Shown here in pieces: positions 22,592-34,015 of a stretch of DNA of 64,000 nt. The DNA comes from Cycloclasticus sp. (GTDB taxonomy: Bacteria > Pseudomonadota > Gammaproteobacteria > Methylococcales > Cycloclasticaceae). The number at the start of each line of letters is the position of its first letter. Positions within the stretch are counted from its first letter, which is position 1. The notes under the pieces were generated by a model. It did not search any database and was not told where the DNA came from. It saw only the letters and a program-made list of their open reading frames with translations. Where the stretch lies: assembly GCA_002700385.1 (NCBI GenBank), contig PADC01000006.1:682001-746000 (forward strand), written 5' to 3'. The translations under genes and the position numbers were made by a program.

Positions 22592-23821
22592 CTAAAAATT
22601 ACCCTGAAACCAGCTCTTCATTTTTTCCCACATGGCCAAAAATCCATTTTTCATTTCACCATTGTTCGCCACGCTGTTTTGTTGGCCAAACAACAACAAA
22701 CCAACGCCTGTTGCGTAAATCGGGTTACGCACAACTTCACTTAACCCGGAAACATACTGCGGGTGACCCAAGCGAACGGGCATATGGAACACTTCTTCCG
22801 CTAACTCCACTAAACCCTCTACCTTGGCGCTACCACCTGTCAGGACAATGCCGGCTGCAACAATGTCCTCATACCCTGATCGCCTTAACTCGGCCTGCAC
22901 AAGCATCATCAATTCTTCGTAACGAGGCTCGATGATTTCTGCCAAATTTCCACGTGATATTTTTCGAGCAGGTCGCTCGCCTATGCTGGGCACATCAATC
23001 ATTTCATCTTCTTGCACCAGTTGAGTCAGCGCACACGCATATTTCAATTTAATTTCATCTGCGTATTGGGTTGGCGTACGAAGTGCAACAGCAATATCGT
23101 TGGTGACTTGATCTCCCGCAATAGGAATCACAGCCGTGTGACGAATAAAGCCGTCACAAAAAACGGCTATATCGGTTGTGCCACCGCCGATATCAACCAA
23201 ACAAACACCTAATTCTTTTTCATCGTCGGTTAAAACTGAACTACTGGATGCCAATTGCTCAAGGATAATATCGTCCACCTCTAACCCACAACGACGGACA
23301 CATTTAATGATATTTTGAGCTGCACTGACTGCGCCGGTAACGATATGCACTTTGGCCTCTAACCGAATACCGGCCATACCAACAGGTTCTTTAATGCCTT
23401 CTTGCCCATCAATGATGAACTCTTGCGGCATGATGTGAAGAATTTTCTGATCGGCAGGGATAACGACCGCTCTTGCCGCATCAATAACACGTTCGATATC
23501 TGATGGAATCACCTCGCTTTCTTTGATACCCACAACGCCATTGGAATTTAGGCTACTAATGTGACTACCGGCAATACCCACATAAACAGAATTGATTTGA
23601 CACCCCGCCATCAACTCAGCCTCCTCCACTGCCCGTTGGATAGAATGCACCGTTGACTCGAGGTTCACCACCACACCTTTTTTTAATCCGCGAGAACCAC
23701 TTGTTCCTATGCCTATCACATCAATCGTTCCATCAGGGGTTATTTCGCCCACAATGGCCGCCACTTTAGACGTTCCAATGTCTAAACCAACAATTAAATT
23801 TTTATCACTGTTTTTCTTCAT
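22592..23821 (-). CDS. ftsA: Cell division protein FtsA
   Basis: MKKNSDKNLIVGLDIGTSKVAAIVGEI...VDIGGGTTDIAVF...VLTGGSAKVEGL; start moved to MKKNSD. Confidence 0.97.
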   Translation of the reverse strand: MKKNSDKNLIVGLDIGTSKVAAIVGEITPDGTIDVIGIGTSGSRGLKKGVVVNLESTVHSIQRAVEEAELMAGCQINSVYVGIAGSHISSLNSNGVVGIKESEVIPSDIERVIDAARAVVIPADQKILHIMPQEFIIDGQEGIKEPVGMAGIRLEAKVHIVTGAVSAAQNIIKCVRRCGLEVDDIILEQLASSSSVLTDDEKELGVCLVDIGGGTTDIAVFCDGFIRHTAVIPIAGDQVTNDIAVALRTPTQYADEIKLKYACALTQLVQEDEMIDVPSIGERPARKISRGNLAEIIEPRYEELMMLVQAELRRSGYEDIVAAGIVLTGGSAKVEGLVELAEEVFHMPVRLGHPQYVSGLSEVVRNPIYATGVGLLLFGQQNSVANNGEMKNGFLAMWEKMKSWFQGNF

Positions 23822-23826
23822 TGTTT

Positions 23827-24609
23827 CTAGCCCTTCGTTGGCTGATCTTTTTTCAATGCTTGCGCTGCCTTCACATCGTTGAACTGATAACCGTCTACCC
23901 ATTTAACAGCCATCCCATTCGGGTAGCGTAGATCTACCTCATCGAGATGCTCGATGAATCCCTCATCTACCGACGCTAATAACGTTAATGACTTGGTTAT
24001 TTTTTGAGCTGGCGACTCATCACCTACTTTAATTTTTGTGCCATTATTTAATTCCGCGGACCAACTTCCGTGCTCCGCTAAATTTAATGTTTTCACTAAA
24101 AAACCTGTTTGCGCTAGTGAGTGATTTAATTTTTTCAATTCCTCTAACATCTGTTGACTCTCCGCTTCTATTCCCACTAAATGCGGCAAGCTCAACAACG
24201 CTTTATCGAAGGTTGGCCTGAACACCTCACCCGCTTGATTTAATAAAGCAACCTCATTCCAGACGGCCATTGGCTTTTGCTCTTCTATAAACAACACAAT
24301 CGTGTCGGGCCACACCCGCCTTAACTTTGCTTTATTGACCCATTCCAGGTTTTTCACTGCTTTTACAATGTCATCGGCATCCATCGCAAAGTATCCGGTA
24401 TCCACCAAGGCAGATAACGAGGCAGATAATTCTTCTTGTGAGAGATGTTTCATTTCCCCACTAACACGCACGTACTTTATGGGCATCGTCGTTGGCTTGT
24501 TTAACCAGCCCAATCCTTGCCAGACGAAAACAGTTGCAACAACTAAAAATAAAACCGCAGTTACCCATGGTTTTGCTTGCTCAAAAACGTTCGTCGTCAA
24601 ATTTTTCAT
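23827..24609 (-). CDS. ftsQ: Cell division protein FtsQ
   Basis: POTRA/FtsQ pattern; between ddl and ftsA; start chosen at MKNLTTNVF. Confidence 0.93.
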   Translation of the reverse strand: MKNLTTNVFEQAKPWVTAVLFLVVATVFVWQGLGWLNKPTTMPIKYVRVSGEMKHLSQEELSASLSALVDTGYFAMDADDIVKAVKNLEWVNKAKLRRVWPDTIVLFIEEQKPMAVWNEVALLNQAGEVFRPTFDKALLSLPHLVGIEAESQQMLEELKKLNHSLAQTGFLVKTLNLAEHGSWSAELNNGTKIKVGDESPAQKITKSLTLLASVDEGFIEHLDEVDLRYPNGMAVKWVDGYQFNDVKAAQALKKDQPTKG

Positions 24610-25544
24610 CCGGCCGCCTGTTCGAAACTGGTTTCCAAAATAGTCCAAACCAGTTCGTTAAAATTAATCCCCGCCTGTTTAGCCGCCATGGGCACCAGAC
24701 TGTGGTCGGTCATGCCGGGCACCGTGTTAATTTCCAACAACTGTGGAGCGCCTGATTTATCCAACATTAAATCTACGCGTCCCCATCCTTCAGCACCCAG
24801 TTGATTAAAAGCTTTCAGTGATAGGTCTTGCAGCGCCTTTTCCGTCTCAACATCCAAACCACATGGGCAATGATATTGCGTGGTATTCAGCTCATATTTG
24901 GCTTCATAATCATAAAAATCATTTGGCGTTTCTAATCTAATCACTGGAAGCGGCTGACCCGCCAGGATAGCAACCGTGTATTCCTCTCCTTCAACCCATT
25001 GCTCGGCCATCACATCACAGTTAAATTTCGATGCTTTTGTATAGGCTTCATGAAGCTGTTCAGGATTATTGGCTTTCGCCATACCTATACTCGACCCTTC
25101 CAAGGCGGGTTTTACCATGAGAGGAAAACCTAAGGCGGTCGCACAAAGTTCAATATCCTTTGCGTTTTTTAATACCATCCATTTCGGTGTTGGCATGCCC
25201 AAACCCATCCAACAGGCTTTCGTTCTTAACTTATCCATTCCAAGGGCAGAGCCTAGGATTCCACTACCGGTGTAAGGAATCGCTAGTAATTCCAAAGCGC
25301 CTTGTAATTGCCCATCTTCTCCGCCGCGTCCGTGCATAACATTAAACACACGATCAACAGCCATTTCTTTTAATTCAATCAGGCTGATGTTTTTGATATC
25401 CAAGGCAACCGCGTCCACGCCTTGTGCTTTTAAAGCAGTTAAAACAGCTCGACCACTCAACAAGGAAATCTCTCGCTCAGCAGCAAGGCCGCCCATAGCA
25501 ACAGCCACTTTGCCAAACGCTTGAGGAGATTGGACTTTTCTCAT
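24606..25544 (-). CDS. ddlB: D-alanine--D-alanine ligase
   Basis: VAVAMGGLAAEREISLLSGRAV...LEINTVPGMTDHSLVPMAAKQAGI. Confidence 0.97.
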   Translation of the reverse strand: MRKVQSPQAFGKVAVAMGGLAAEREISLLSGRAVLTALKAQGVDAVALDIKNISLIELKEMAVDRVFNVMHGRGGEDGQLQGALELLAIPYTGSGILGSALGMDKLRTKACWMGLGMPTPKWMVLKNAKDIELCATALGFPLMVKPALEGSSIGMAKANNPEQLHEAYTKASKFNCDVMAEQWVEGEEYTVAILAGQPLPVIRLETPNDFYDYEAKYELNTTQYHCPCGLDVETEKALQDLSLKAFNQLGAEGWGRVDLMLDKSGAPQLLEINTVPGMTDHSLVPMAAKQAGINFNELVWTILETSFEQAAG

Positions 25545-26449
25545 GACGCCAACTCCTCGCCAATAATCCGAATTTCTGTTTCAAGCAACACACCGTGTTG
25601 TTCTTTGACCTGGCTTTTTACATCATCAATCAGGTTTTCGATGTCCTTAGCTGTCGCTTCTCCCGTGTTTAAAATAAAATTTGCATGTTTCTCAGAGACT
25701 TGCGCACCACCCAACCGATAGCCTTTCAAACCTGTCGCCTCAATTAAACGGGCCGCGTAATCACCCTCTGGGTTTTTAAAAACAGAGCCGCCACTCGGTA
25801 TATTGGTTGGTTGTGTTTTTGAACGTTTGGCGAGTAGTTGACGAATTTTTTCTCGACCTTCCTCATGAACGCCTTTGGGAAGGTCTAAATAACACGCCAC
25901 GAACCATTCATCTTCAGCAACCGAGACGCTTCGATACCCCACTGTAAATTCATTCGCTTGGCGTTCTATTAAATCCCCATGACGATTTAACATGACCACT
26001 CGCTTAACCAAATGCCATGTTTCTCCACCAAAAGCACCTGCATTCATCGCCAAGGCACCGCCCATTGTGCCAGGAATACCGGCCAAAAACTCAGCGCCTG
26101 ATAAGTTTTTTTCTGCGGCAAACTTAGCCACCAAGGCACAGGGCACACCGGCTTCTACCATCAGTAGTTCATCCGGTGTTTGCTCCATTCGCTTTAAGCA
26201 ACCTCGTGTATAAATAACCACTCCACGCACACCACCATCACGAACCAGCACGTTGCTACCCAACCCTAACCAAAGAACAGATTCATCACCTGAAAGTGAT
26301 CGTAAATAGCGCTGCGTATCTTCAATATTCGCGGGTTTATAAAAATAATCAGCTTCACCCCCTACGCGCCATGACGTATAACGCGCTAAAGGCTCTCTTT
26401 CCTTCAACTGACCAGCTAACGGCTTGATATTATTATTCACTGCTTGCAT
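25541..26449 (-). CDS. murB: UDP-N-acetylenolpyruvoylglucosamine reductase
   Basis: YTSWRVGGEADYFYKPAN...IPGTMGGALAMNAGAFGGE...IPSGGSVFKNPEGDYAARLIE. Confidence 0.97.
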   Translation of the reverse strand: MQAVNNNIKPLAGQLKEREPLARYTSWRVGGEADYFYKPANIEDTQRYLRSLSGDESVLWLGLGSNVLVRDGGVRGVVIYTRGCLKRMEQTPDELLMVEAGVPCALVAKFAAEKNLSGAEFLAGIPGTMGGALAMNAGAFGGETWHLVKRVVMLNRHGDLIERQANEFTVGYRSVSVAEDEWFVACYLDLPKGVHEEGREKIRQLLAKRSKTQPTNIPSGGSVFKNPEGDYAARLIEATGLKGYRLGGAQVSEKHANFILNTGEATAKDIENLIDDVKSQVKEQHGVLLETEIRIIGEELAS

Positions 26450-26451
26450 TT

Positions 26452-27924
26452 TTAGCTCAGCCCCTGTGAATCAAACATCTGATTTAATTGTTTTTCCAAC
26501 TTGGCTGAGGCGGCACCAATATCGCCAGCCCCCGACGTCACCACAATGTCATCCGCTAACAACACACCCTTTAACACGGTTGGCAGTTGTTCTATTTCTT
26601 TTACAAAAACAGGAATCAGTTTTCCTCGTTGGCGAATGGCCTTACTCAAAGCGGGGCCATCAGACCCAGCCATCGGTTTTTCGCCCGCTGCATATACATC
26701 CAGCAAAATCAACACATCTACTTCGTTTAGCACCTCTACAAAATCTTCAAATAAATCATGTGTTCTTGAATAACGGTGCGGTTGAAAAGCTAAAACCAAT
26801 CGTTTTTCTGGCCAACCTTCGCGCACTGCTTTTATTGTTGCCATCACTTCACGTGGATGATGACCATAATCATCCACCAGTAAAGCAGAGCCATTGCCCA
26901 GTTTTATTTCACCGTTAATCTGGAAACGACGACCCACCCCTTTAAAATGCCTTAAGCCCGCTGCAATAGCTTCATCAGACACACCCAGCTCGCTTGCTAC
27001 TGCTATGGAGGCAAGCGCGTTTAGCACATTATGTTTACCCGGCATATTTACGGTTAACGGGAGGACATCACTCTTGCCTAAACGCTTTAAGTTGAAGTGG
27101 GTACGAAAACCTTCCTGCTTCACATCGAGCGCTTGAAAATCTGCTGCCTGTTCAATCCCGTAGGTCAGTATCGGTTTGCCAATGGAGGGCGATAATTCAC
27201 GCACATTTTCATCATCTGCACACATGACTGCGAGCCCATAAAATGGGAGTTGATGTAAAAAAGATTTAAATGCGTCCTTAACCTGTTGAAAGTCACCACC
27301 GTAAGTGCTCATATGATCTTCATCAATATTCGTCACTACCGCAATCATTGGTTGCAAGTGAAGAAATGAAGCATCACTTTCATCAGCTTCTGCCACTAAA
27401 TAATGACTTTCACCTAACTTTGCATTGGTTCCAGCACTGTTTAATAGGCCACCAATCACAAACGTTGGGTCTAGCTCCCCCTCGGTCATCAGCACAGCTA
27501 ATAAGCTGGTTGTTGTGGTTTTACCATGAGTACCCGCTATGGCGATTCCAAACCTGAATCGCATCAATTCGGCGAGCATTTCGGCACGTGGAATCACCGG
27601 AATACGCTGCGCTTTAGCTGCAACGACTTCGGCGTTATCTTTTTGCACCGCGGTTGATGTCACCACGACATCACTGTTGTTGACATTGCCTGCCAAATGG
27701 CCAATATAAACAGTTGCGCCCTGCTCAACCAAGCGTTTTGTTACCTTGCTTTCACGTATATCAGAGCCAGATACCTTGTACCCTAAATTGATAAGCACTT
27801 CGGCAATGCCGCTCATACCAGCGCCACCAATACCAATAAAATGAATGTGTTTTAATTTACCAAAACCCAAATGGGTAGAATGGTGCCTGTGTGTGTCGGG
27901 CATCATAATGCCACCTCCAAACAA
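26452..27924 (-). CDS. murC: UDP-N-acetylmuramate--L-alanine ligase
   Basis: [28 protein letters not shown]...[16 protein letters not shown]. Confidence 0.98.
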   Translation of the reverse strand: MFGGGIMMPDTHRHHSTHLGFGKLKHIHFIGIGGAGMSGIAEVLINLGYKVSGSDIRESKVTKRLVEQGATVYIGHLAGNVNNSDVVVTSTAVQKDNAEVVAAKAQRIPVIPRAEMLAELMRFRFGIAIAGTHGKTTTTSLLAVLMTEGELDPTFVIGGLLNSAGTNAKLGESHYLVAEADESDASFLHLQPMIAVVTNIDEDHMSTYGGDFQQVKDAFKSFLHQLPFYGLAVMCADDENVRELSPSIGKPILTYGIEQAADFQALDVKQEGFRTHFNLKRLGKSDVLPLTVNMPGKHNVLNALASIAVASELGVSDEAIAAGLRHFKGVGRRFQINGEIKLGNGSALLVDDYGHHPREVMATIKAVREGWPEKRLVLAFQPHRYSRTHDLFEDFVEVLNEVDVLILLDVYAAGEKPMAGSDGPALSKAIRQRGKLIPVFVKEIEQLPTVLKGVLLADDIVVTSGAGDIGAASAKLEKQLNQMFDSQGLS

Positions 27925-28964
27925 GTATTGGCGACAAGTTCAGTCGCCTCCGGTTTTGCCAGCGAAAAGGCCTTAGCACGCATTTCTGATAAGCGTTTTT
28001 TATCCAGCAACAACGTCTTTAATGTTGTGGACAAGGCTTTTGGCGTAAATAACAGTTGCGGCATAACGATTGCCGCACCTTGATCGGCCAGATAAGCTGC
28101 GTTTTTGCTCTGATGATCATCAATCGCATGAGGTAACGGGACAAAAATAGCGGGCAAACCCATCACCATTATTTCAGATACCGTCATGGCACCAGCCCGG
28201 CAAATAACAACATCTGCCCATTGATAAGCTTGTTTCATATCGTCGATAAAGACACAAACTTCTGCCTGTACTTTTGTGTCCTTATACTTTTTATTGGCCA
28301 CTTCGACGGTCGCTTTTCCTGCTTGATGAATCACCTGAAGGTTCATTTCTTGTTGAATATCTTGCAGAGCGTCAGGTACCACTTCATTAAGCACCGAGGC
28401 GCCTAAGCTTCCACCCACGACCAAAACATTTGTATTGCTTTTAGTTTCTTTTAACGAATGGCCTAACAACTCTTTTCTCACCGGGTTACCCGTAAAGACT
28501 GCCTGCGTCTTATTCTCAAAAGATCGAGGGAAGGCTTCTAATACCCGTTTAGCGATATTTTTTAGCAAACGGTTTGTTGTCCCTGGCACACGATTTTGCT
28601 CATGGATTACCAACGGCTTCCCATGTAACCAACTCATCAAACCACCCGGTCCTGAGGCAAAGCCACCGAGCCCTAAGACAACATCGGGTTGACGCTGACG
28701 AATAATGATCGACGCCTGATAACAGGCTTTCAGTAACATAAACGGCGCTAATAATAAGCTCGCCAATCCTTTGCCTCGCAAACCCGATACACTCAACCAG
28801 TCAATATCGATACCGGCCTCAGGCACCACCCTTGCTTCAATTCCTTTTTTAGTTCCCAACCAACTCACTTCATGCCCTGCTTGCCGCAAGTACTCGGCCA
28901 CTGCTAAGGCTGGAAATACGTGCCCCCCTGTTCCACCGGCCATGATCATTATGCGTATTGCCAT
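27903..28964 (-). CDS. murG: UDP-GlcNAc--lipid I transferase MurG
   Basis: [27 protein letters not shown]...[26 protein letters not shown]; start set at MAIRIM. Confidence 0.97.
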   Translation of the reverse strand: MAIRIMIMAGGTGGHVFPALAVAEYLRQAGHEVSWLGTKKGIEARVVPEAGIDIDWLSVSGLRGKGLASLLLAPFMLLKACYQASIIIRQRQPDVVLGLGGFASGPGGLMSWLHGKPLVIHEQNRVPGTTNRLLKNIAKRVLEAFPRSFENKTQAVFTGNPVRKELLGHSLKETKSNTNVLVVGGSLGASVLNEVVPDALQDIQQEMNLQVIHQAGKATVEVANKKYKDTKVQAEVCVFIDDMKQAYQWADVVICRAGAMTVSEIMVMGLPAIFVPLPHAIDDHQSKNAAYLADQGAAIVMPQLLFTPKALSTTLKTLLLDKKRLSEMRAKAFSLAKPEATELVANTCLEVAL

Positions 28965-30148
28965 GCCGACCTCCCTTTTAGCTGGCTGACATACTCTTGC
29001 TGCGTTTGATGGTGAATACGGCACAACAAACCCACAACTGCGCACATGATAATCATGCTGCTGCCACCGTAACTCATCAGCGGCAAGGTCAATCCTTTTG
29101 TTGGCAAGGCTCCCATATTAACCGCTATATTGACAAACGATTGCAGCCCAATCCAAACACCCAACCCATAGGCCAACAGTGAATAGAACCTGAGGTTTAA
29201 ACGTTCTGCTGCTTTACCAATTTGGAAGGCCCGCCATATCAATAAACCAAACAGTAAAATAACCGAAACCGAGCCAACAAACCCCAGCTCTTCACTTAAG
29301 ACGGCAAAAATAAAATCGGTATGGGCTTCCGGTAAGTAAAACAGTTTCTGAATACTGCTCCCCAAACCAACACCAAACCATTCCCCACGGCCCATCGCTA
29401 TTAACGATTGAATCAGCTGAAAGCCTGACCCTAAATGATCCGCCCAAGGGTCCCTAAAGGCTGTTACACGCTCCATTCGGTAAGCTGACGATGTAATAGC
29501 CACCACGCCTAAAACTACCCCCATCAGCACCAAAGTCACAAACTCTATTAAGCGAGCCCCGCCTAAAAACATCATGCACATCACACTAAAACCAATAACA
29601 AACGTAGCGCCGAAATCAGGCTCCGCCATTAACAGCCCAAACACGATACCTAACGGTAACATGGGGCGTATAACGCCTTTTATAGACTCACGCACATCAT
29701 TTACATGCCGCGTTAAGAAACCGGCCATATACAAAATACAAATCAACTTCACTATTTCCGATACTTGCAGTCTTGCAACGCCTACATTAATCCAGCGATA
29801 ACTCCCGTTCACTTTGACACCAATACCCGGGATAAAGACCAGCACTAATAAGGCGATAGCAATTAAAATTAAACTTGGCCCGCCTTGCTCCCAAACTTTC
29901 AAAGGCACACAGGCACCTATAAAAGCCAGGGTCAAACCAATCAAAATATGCACTGCTTGGCGGGCCGGATAATGCCAAATATTGTCGAACACCCTGTCAC
30001 CAAGGTGTAATGAGGCAGAGACCACCATCACATAGCCAACAGACAATAATCCTAAAGCAGCAAACAGCAACCAACCGTCTAAATAATAACGACCACGTTT
30101 GGCAACAACAACAGCAGCATCACCCATTTTTGGCATCGCGATACTCAT
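28949..30148 (-). CDS. ftsW: Peptidoglycan glycosyltransferase FtsW
   Basis: SEDS-family polytopic protein; GALPTKGLTLPLMSYGGSSMIIMCAVVGLLCRIH. Confidence 0.97.
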   Translation of the reverse strand: MSIAMPKMGDAAVVVAKRGRYYLDGWLLFAALGLLSVGYVMVVSASLHLGDRVFDNIWHYPARQAVHILIGLTLAFIGACVPLKVWEQGGPSLILIAIALLVLVFIPGIGVKVNGSYRWINVGVARLQVSEIVKLICILYMAGFLTRHVNDVRESIKGVIRPMLPLGIVFGLLMAEPDFGATFVIGFSVMCMMFLGGARLIEFVTLVLMGVVLGVVAITSSAYRMERVTAFRDPWADHLGSGFQLIQSLIAMGRGEWFGVGLGSSIQKLFYLPEAHTDFIFAVLSEELGFVGSVSVILLFGLLIWRAFQIGKAAERLNLRFYSLLAYGLGVWIGLQSFVNIAVNMGALPTKGLTLPLMSYGGSSMIIMCAVVGLLCRIHHQTQQEYVSQLKGRSAWQYA

Positions 30149-31542
30149 GCAGCCAGCTCCCTGACAGCGGCAATAAAACGATCACCTCGTTGCTGATAAT
30201 TTGCAAATTGATCTAACGATGCACAAGCCGGTGATAATAGAACCGTCTCACCCATCACCGCTCGACTGGCAGCTAATTGAACGGCTTCCTCGATATTTTC
30301 CGCCATGACAACAGGCTTGTCTCCAGCCGCTTCGGCTTGAAACCTTTTAGCATCTCGCCCTATTAAAATCAGCAGTGAAACATGTGCCTCAATTCCTTTT
30401 GCCAATACGTTAAAATCCGCGCCTTTCCCATCACCACCAGCAATCAAAATAATGGGGCCACCCAAGCCAGTTAGCGCGGCTAAACAGGCACCCGGGTTTG
30501 TCGCTTTAGAATCATTAATCCAAGTCACACCTTGAATATCAGCCACCCACTGCGCTCTATGCTCCAAGCCAGGAAACACCTTTAGCACTTCTATTTGCGC
30601 AGATTTCGGCAGGTTTAATGAATCTGCCATGGCCATTGCCGCCAACGCATTTTGTATATTATGACGGCCTTTAAGCTTTAATTCAGACACCGGTAAAATA
30701 GGGCTGTCTCCTTTCGACATCACCTCATGGCCTGCTGAAGCCACCAACCCATAATCGCTGGATTGAGGCTTATCCAAACCAAATGAAATAATTTTTCGCC
30801 CGGACGGTAATTGCATTGAGCTAACAACAGCATCCTGACGATTGATAACCGCCACACCATCACCATAAAAAATCCGTTCCTTTGCTTCACAATACGCTGC
30901 CAAGGTTTGATAACGATCCATATGATCATCACTGATATTCAATAAGGTGACGACGTCCGCTTTCAACTGAGAGGTTCTTTCAAGTTGAAAACTGGACAGC
31001 TCCAATACATACAAATCAGCGGGCTTTTCCGATAGCAGATCTAATGCGGGCGTCCCAAGATTACCTCCGGCTCGCACATCCCACTTTGCTTTTTCAGCCA
31101 TCTTAGCCAGCAACGTTGTCACCGTGCTTTTGCCATTTGAACCCGTTATTGCGGCGACCGGCGCATCGGCACACACAGCAAAAAGATCGATATCACCAAA
31201 AACAGGCACGCCTCGTTCCGCTGCTGTTTGAATCTCGTCCTCATCTAAGCTAACGCCTGGGCTAACAATGATATGTGTCGCGGCTTCAAAAACAGCGTGT
31301 TTAAAACCACCCGTGAATACGGCAATATCGCGATAAGATTCCTCCATGACATCTAAACCAGGAGGCGTTTCTCGACTATCAATCACAGCCACTTCAATAT
31401 GATTTTTTTCTAGAAACTTAATAACCGACAAACCAGTGACACCCAATCCCACAACAAGCACACGCACGCCTTCCTGATCTAAGCCTAAACGGTCTAAACC
31501 CGGACAGTGATGATGATTTTGATTGCGCATCAGTGGTTCCAT
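30145..31542 (-). CDS. murD: UDP-N-acetylmuramoylalanine--D-glutamate ligase
   Basis: VLVVGLGVTGLSVIKFL...ITGSNGKSTVTTLLAKM; start at MEPLMRN (TAATG overlap with mraY). Confidence 0.96.
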   Translation of the reverse strand: MEPLMRNQNHHHCPGLDRLGLDQEGVRVLVVGLGVTGLSVIKFLEKNHIEVAVIDSRETPPGLDVMEESYRDIAVFTGGFKHAVFEAATHIIVSPGVSLDEDEIQTAAERGVPVFGDIDLFAVCADAPVAAITGSNGKSTVTTLLAKMAEKAKWDVRAGGNLGTPALDLLSEKPADLYVLELSSFQLERTSQLKADVVTLLNISDDHMDRYQTLAAYCEAKERIFYGDGVAVINRQDAVVSSMQLPSGRKIISFGLDKPQSSDYGLVASAGHEVMSKGDSPILPVSELKLKGRHNIQNALAAMAMADSLNLPKSAQIEVLKVFPGLEHRAQWVADIQGVTWINDSKATNPGACLAALTGLGGPIILIAGGDGKGADFNVLAKGIEAHVSLLILIGRDAKRFQAEAAGDKPVVMAENIEEAVQLAASRAVMGETVLLSPACASLDQFANYQQRGDRFIAAVRELAA

Positions 31543-32624
31543 TATCTTAATTTCAACGTCGATAACCCGATCAACACCAAAATGACGGTGATAATCCAAA
31601 AACGAACGATAATTCTTGGTTCCGGCCAACCTTTTAATTCGAAGTGATGATGGATGGGTGCCATTCTAAAAACACGTTTGCCCGTCAACTTAAAGGAAGC
31701 CACCTGCAAGATAACTGACACCGTTTCCATGACGAACACGCCGCCCATGATGACCAACACTAACTCTTGACGCACCAGCACGGCTAACACACCCAAAGCC
31801 GCACCCAATGCTAATGCCCCAACATCGCCCATAAACACCATGGCCGGATAAGCGTTAAACCATAAAAAGCCCATGCCAGCGCCAACGATCGCGCCACAAA
31901 AAACAACCAATTCACCCGTCCCTTGCAAACTGGGAATAGCCAAATATTGAGCAAACTGCGCATTACCCGATAAATAAGCAAAAATACCCAATGCGCCCGC
32001 CACTAAAACTGTTGGCATAATGGCCAAACCATCTAAACCATCTGTCAAATTAACCGCGTTACTACTGCCGACGATGACAAAATAGGTCAATGGAACGAAT
32101 AGCCAACCGAGTTGAACACTCACGTCTTTAAAAAAAGGAACAAACAATGTTGTTTCCAATGGTGACGTCGCCGTGTAGTACAAAAACAGCCCTGCCCCCA
32201 GGGCAATAATCGATTGCCCTATATATTTTTTACCCGCTGATAACCCTTTAGGGTCCTGCAAAGCCACTTTTTTATAATCATCAATAAAACCAATCGCCCC
32301 TGTTAACAAGGTGACCAGAAGCACAACCCAGACATATCGGTTTGTTAAATCCGCCCACAACAGCGTACTTAACCCCACCGCCACTAAAATGAGCGTACCC
32401 CCCATCGTTGGCGTTCCAGCTTTTTGAAAGTGTGTTTCTGGGCCATCATCACGGACGGCTTGGCCAATTTTATGAAAGCTCAACTTACGAATCATTGCGG
32501 GCCCCACCAAAAAGGCAACGAACAAGGCCGTCAGGGTACCCAAGATTGAACGCATCGTCAGGTACTGAAATACCCTAAACCCGCTATGGTACTCCGTTAA
32601 CCAATCTGCCAACATTAACAACAT
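31542..32624 (-). CDS. mraY: Phospho-MurNAc-pentapeptide transferase MraY
   Basis: [13 protein letters not shown]...[16 protein letters not shown]...[22 protein letters not shown]. Confidence 0.98.
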   Translation of the reverse strand: MLLMLADWLTEYHSGFRVFQYLTMRSILGTLTALFVAFLVGPAMIRKLSFHKIGQAVRDDGPETHFQKAGTPTMGGTLILVAVGLSTLLWADLTNRYVWVVLLVTLLTGAIGFIDDYKKVALQDPKGLSAGKKYIGQSIIALGAGLFLYYTATSPLETTLFVPFFKDVSVQLGWLFVPLTYFVIVGSSNAVNLTDGLDGLAIMPTVLVAGALGIFAYLSGNAQFAQYLAIPSLQGTGELVVFCGAIVGAGMGFLWFNAYPAMVFMGDVGALALGAALGVLAVLVRQELVLVIMGGVFVMETVSVILQVASFKLTGKRVFRMAPIHHHFELKGWPEPRIIVRFWIITVILVLIGLSTLKLR

Positions 32625-34015
32625 GCGCTACCCTCTAATTGAGTTATTTTTTCTACGATCTTTTCCAAGCCTTGTGAGCGCGAACCTTTCACTAATACCA
32701 AAACGCCCGAGCTCAAGGTTTTTTGTAAGTGCGCCACCAGCTCTTCCTGACTTGCAAAGTGCACCGCCTGCCTGTCAGGCGAATCCGACTGTGCATTAAA
32801 AGCTTCAACGGCATGCTGCATTTGTTCACCCACTGCATAAAATTGCTGCACGTTACTTTTCACGATTTGCTCAGCCATCTGCCGATGTATTTGTGTGCTA
32901 TTAACCCCTAGCTCGGCAAAATCTCCCAGTACTATCCAAAAAGGTTGTTTTATATGGGTTAAACAGGCTAACGCCGCTTCAAATGACTTAGGGTTTGCGT
33001 TATAGCAATCGTTTATCACAATGCTTCCTGCAATCCCTTGTAAGGCTTGCATGCGGCCTTTAACCGCTGTAACTCGACCTAAGCCTTCTTTTATACGAGA
33101 CAGGGGTTCACCCAAACTCAATGCAGCGCTTGCAGCGGCCAGTGCATTTAAGACATTGTGTTTACCCATCAGGTTCAGCTGAATATCAATGTGCTGTTGT
33201 TGGTAATTCAGCACAAACGTGGTTTTAAATTGCCCCTTTAGCAAACTCATTTGAACTGAGTCGGCATCCGCCCAGACATCTGCCTCATCAGACCAGCCAA
33301 AAAGCATGAGTTTTCTCTGCGCCAACAACTCAAGCCATTGGTCTAACCAAGGCTCTTGCTGATTTAAAATAGCGGTACCGGTTGCGCTTAGGCCGGATAT
33401 AATTTCCCCTTTTGCACTCGCCACGCCTTGAAGACTTCCAAAACCTTCTAGGTGTGCAGAACCGACATTATTTAAAATGGCCACCGTCGGCTTTGCAATA
33501 TCACATAAATGCGCAATATCCCCTGCCTGACTAGCCCCCATTTCGATCACCGCCACTTCATGCGACTGCGTTAAATTCAATAAGGTCAGGGGGACTCCAA
33601 TTTGATTATTGAAATTACCCTCTGTTGCCAAAACCTGCTTGGACACATTTAAAATGCTGGCCAGTAATTCTTTTACACTGGTTTTACCGTTACTGCCGGT
33701 AATTGCTACCAAAGGAATATCAACACTCTCACGTTGTTGTTTGGCTAGCTGGGTTAACGCTACCAAGGTGTCATCCACTTTTACGTAAGGAATATCAGCC
33801 ACCACATCGGCACTGACAAGCGCGGCAATAGCGCCGTTTTCACTGGCCTGAGAAACAAAATGGTTGCCATCAAAGTGATCACCCTGCAAGGCAACAAAAA
33901 GATCATCTTGCTGAATACTTCTTGTGTCTGTGCTCACTGAATCAAAGCAAACATTTTCACCAACTAAATGACCGTTCACGGTTGTTGCTAACTGCTGAAG
34001 GCTCATGTCTTGCAT
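32615..34015 (-). CDS. murF: UDP-MurNAc-tripeptide--D-Ala-D-Ala ligase
   Basis: [18 protein letters not shown]...[17 protein letters not shown]. Confidence 0.97.
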   Translation of the reverse strand: MQDMSLQQLATTVNGHLVGENVCFDSVSTDTRSIQQDDLFVALQGDHFDGNHFVSQASENGAIAALVSADVVADIPYVKVDDTLVALTQLAKQQRESVDIPLVAITGSNGKTSVKELLASILNVSKQVLATEGNFNNQIGVPLTLLNLTQSHEVAVIEMGASQAGDIAHLCDIAKPTVAILNNVGSAHLEGFGSLQGVASAKGEIISGLSATGTAILNQQEPWLDQWLELLAQRKLMLFGWSDEADVWADADSVQMSLLKGQFKTTFVLNYQQQHIDIQLNLMGKHNVLNALAAASAALSLGEPLSRIKEGLGRVTAVKGRMQALQGIAGSIVINDCYNANPKSFEAALACLTHIKQPFWIVLGDFAELGVNSTQIHRQMAEQIVKSNVQQFYAVGEQMQHAVEAFNAQSDSPDRQAVHFASQEELVAHLQKTLSSGVLVLVKGSRSQGLEKIVEKITQLEGSACC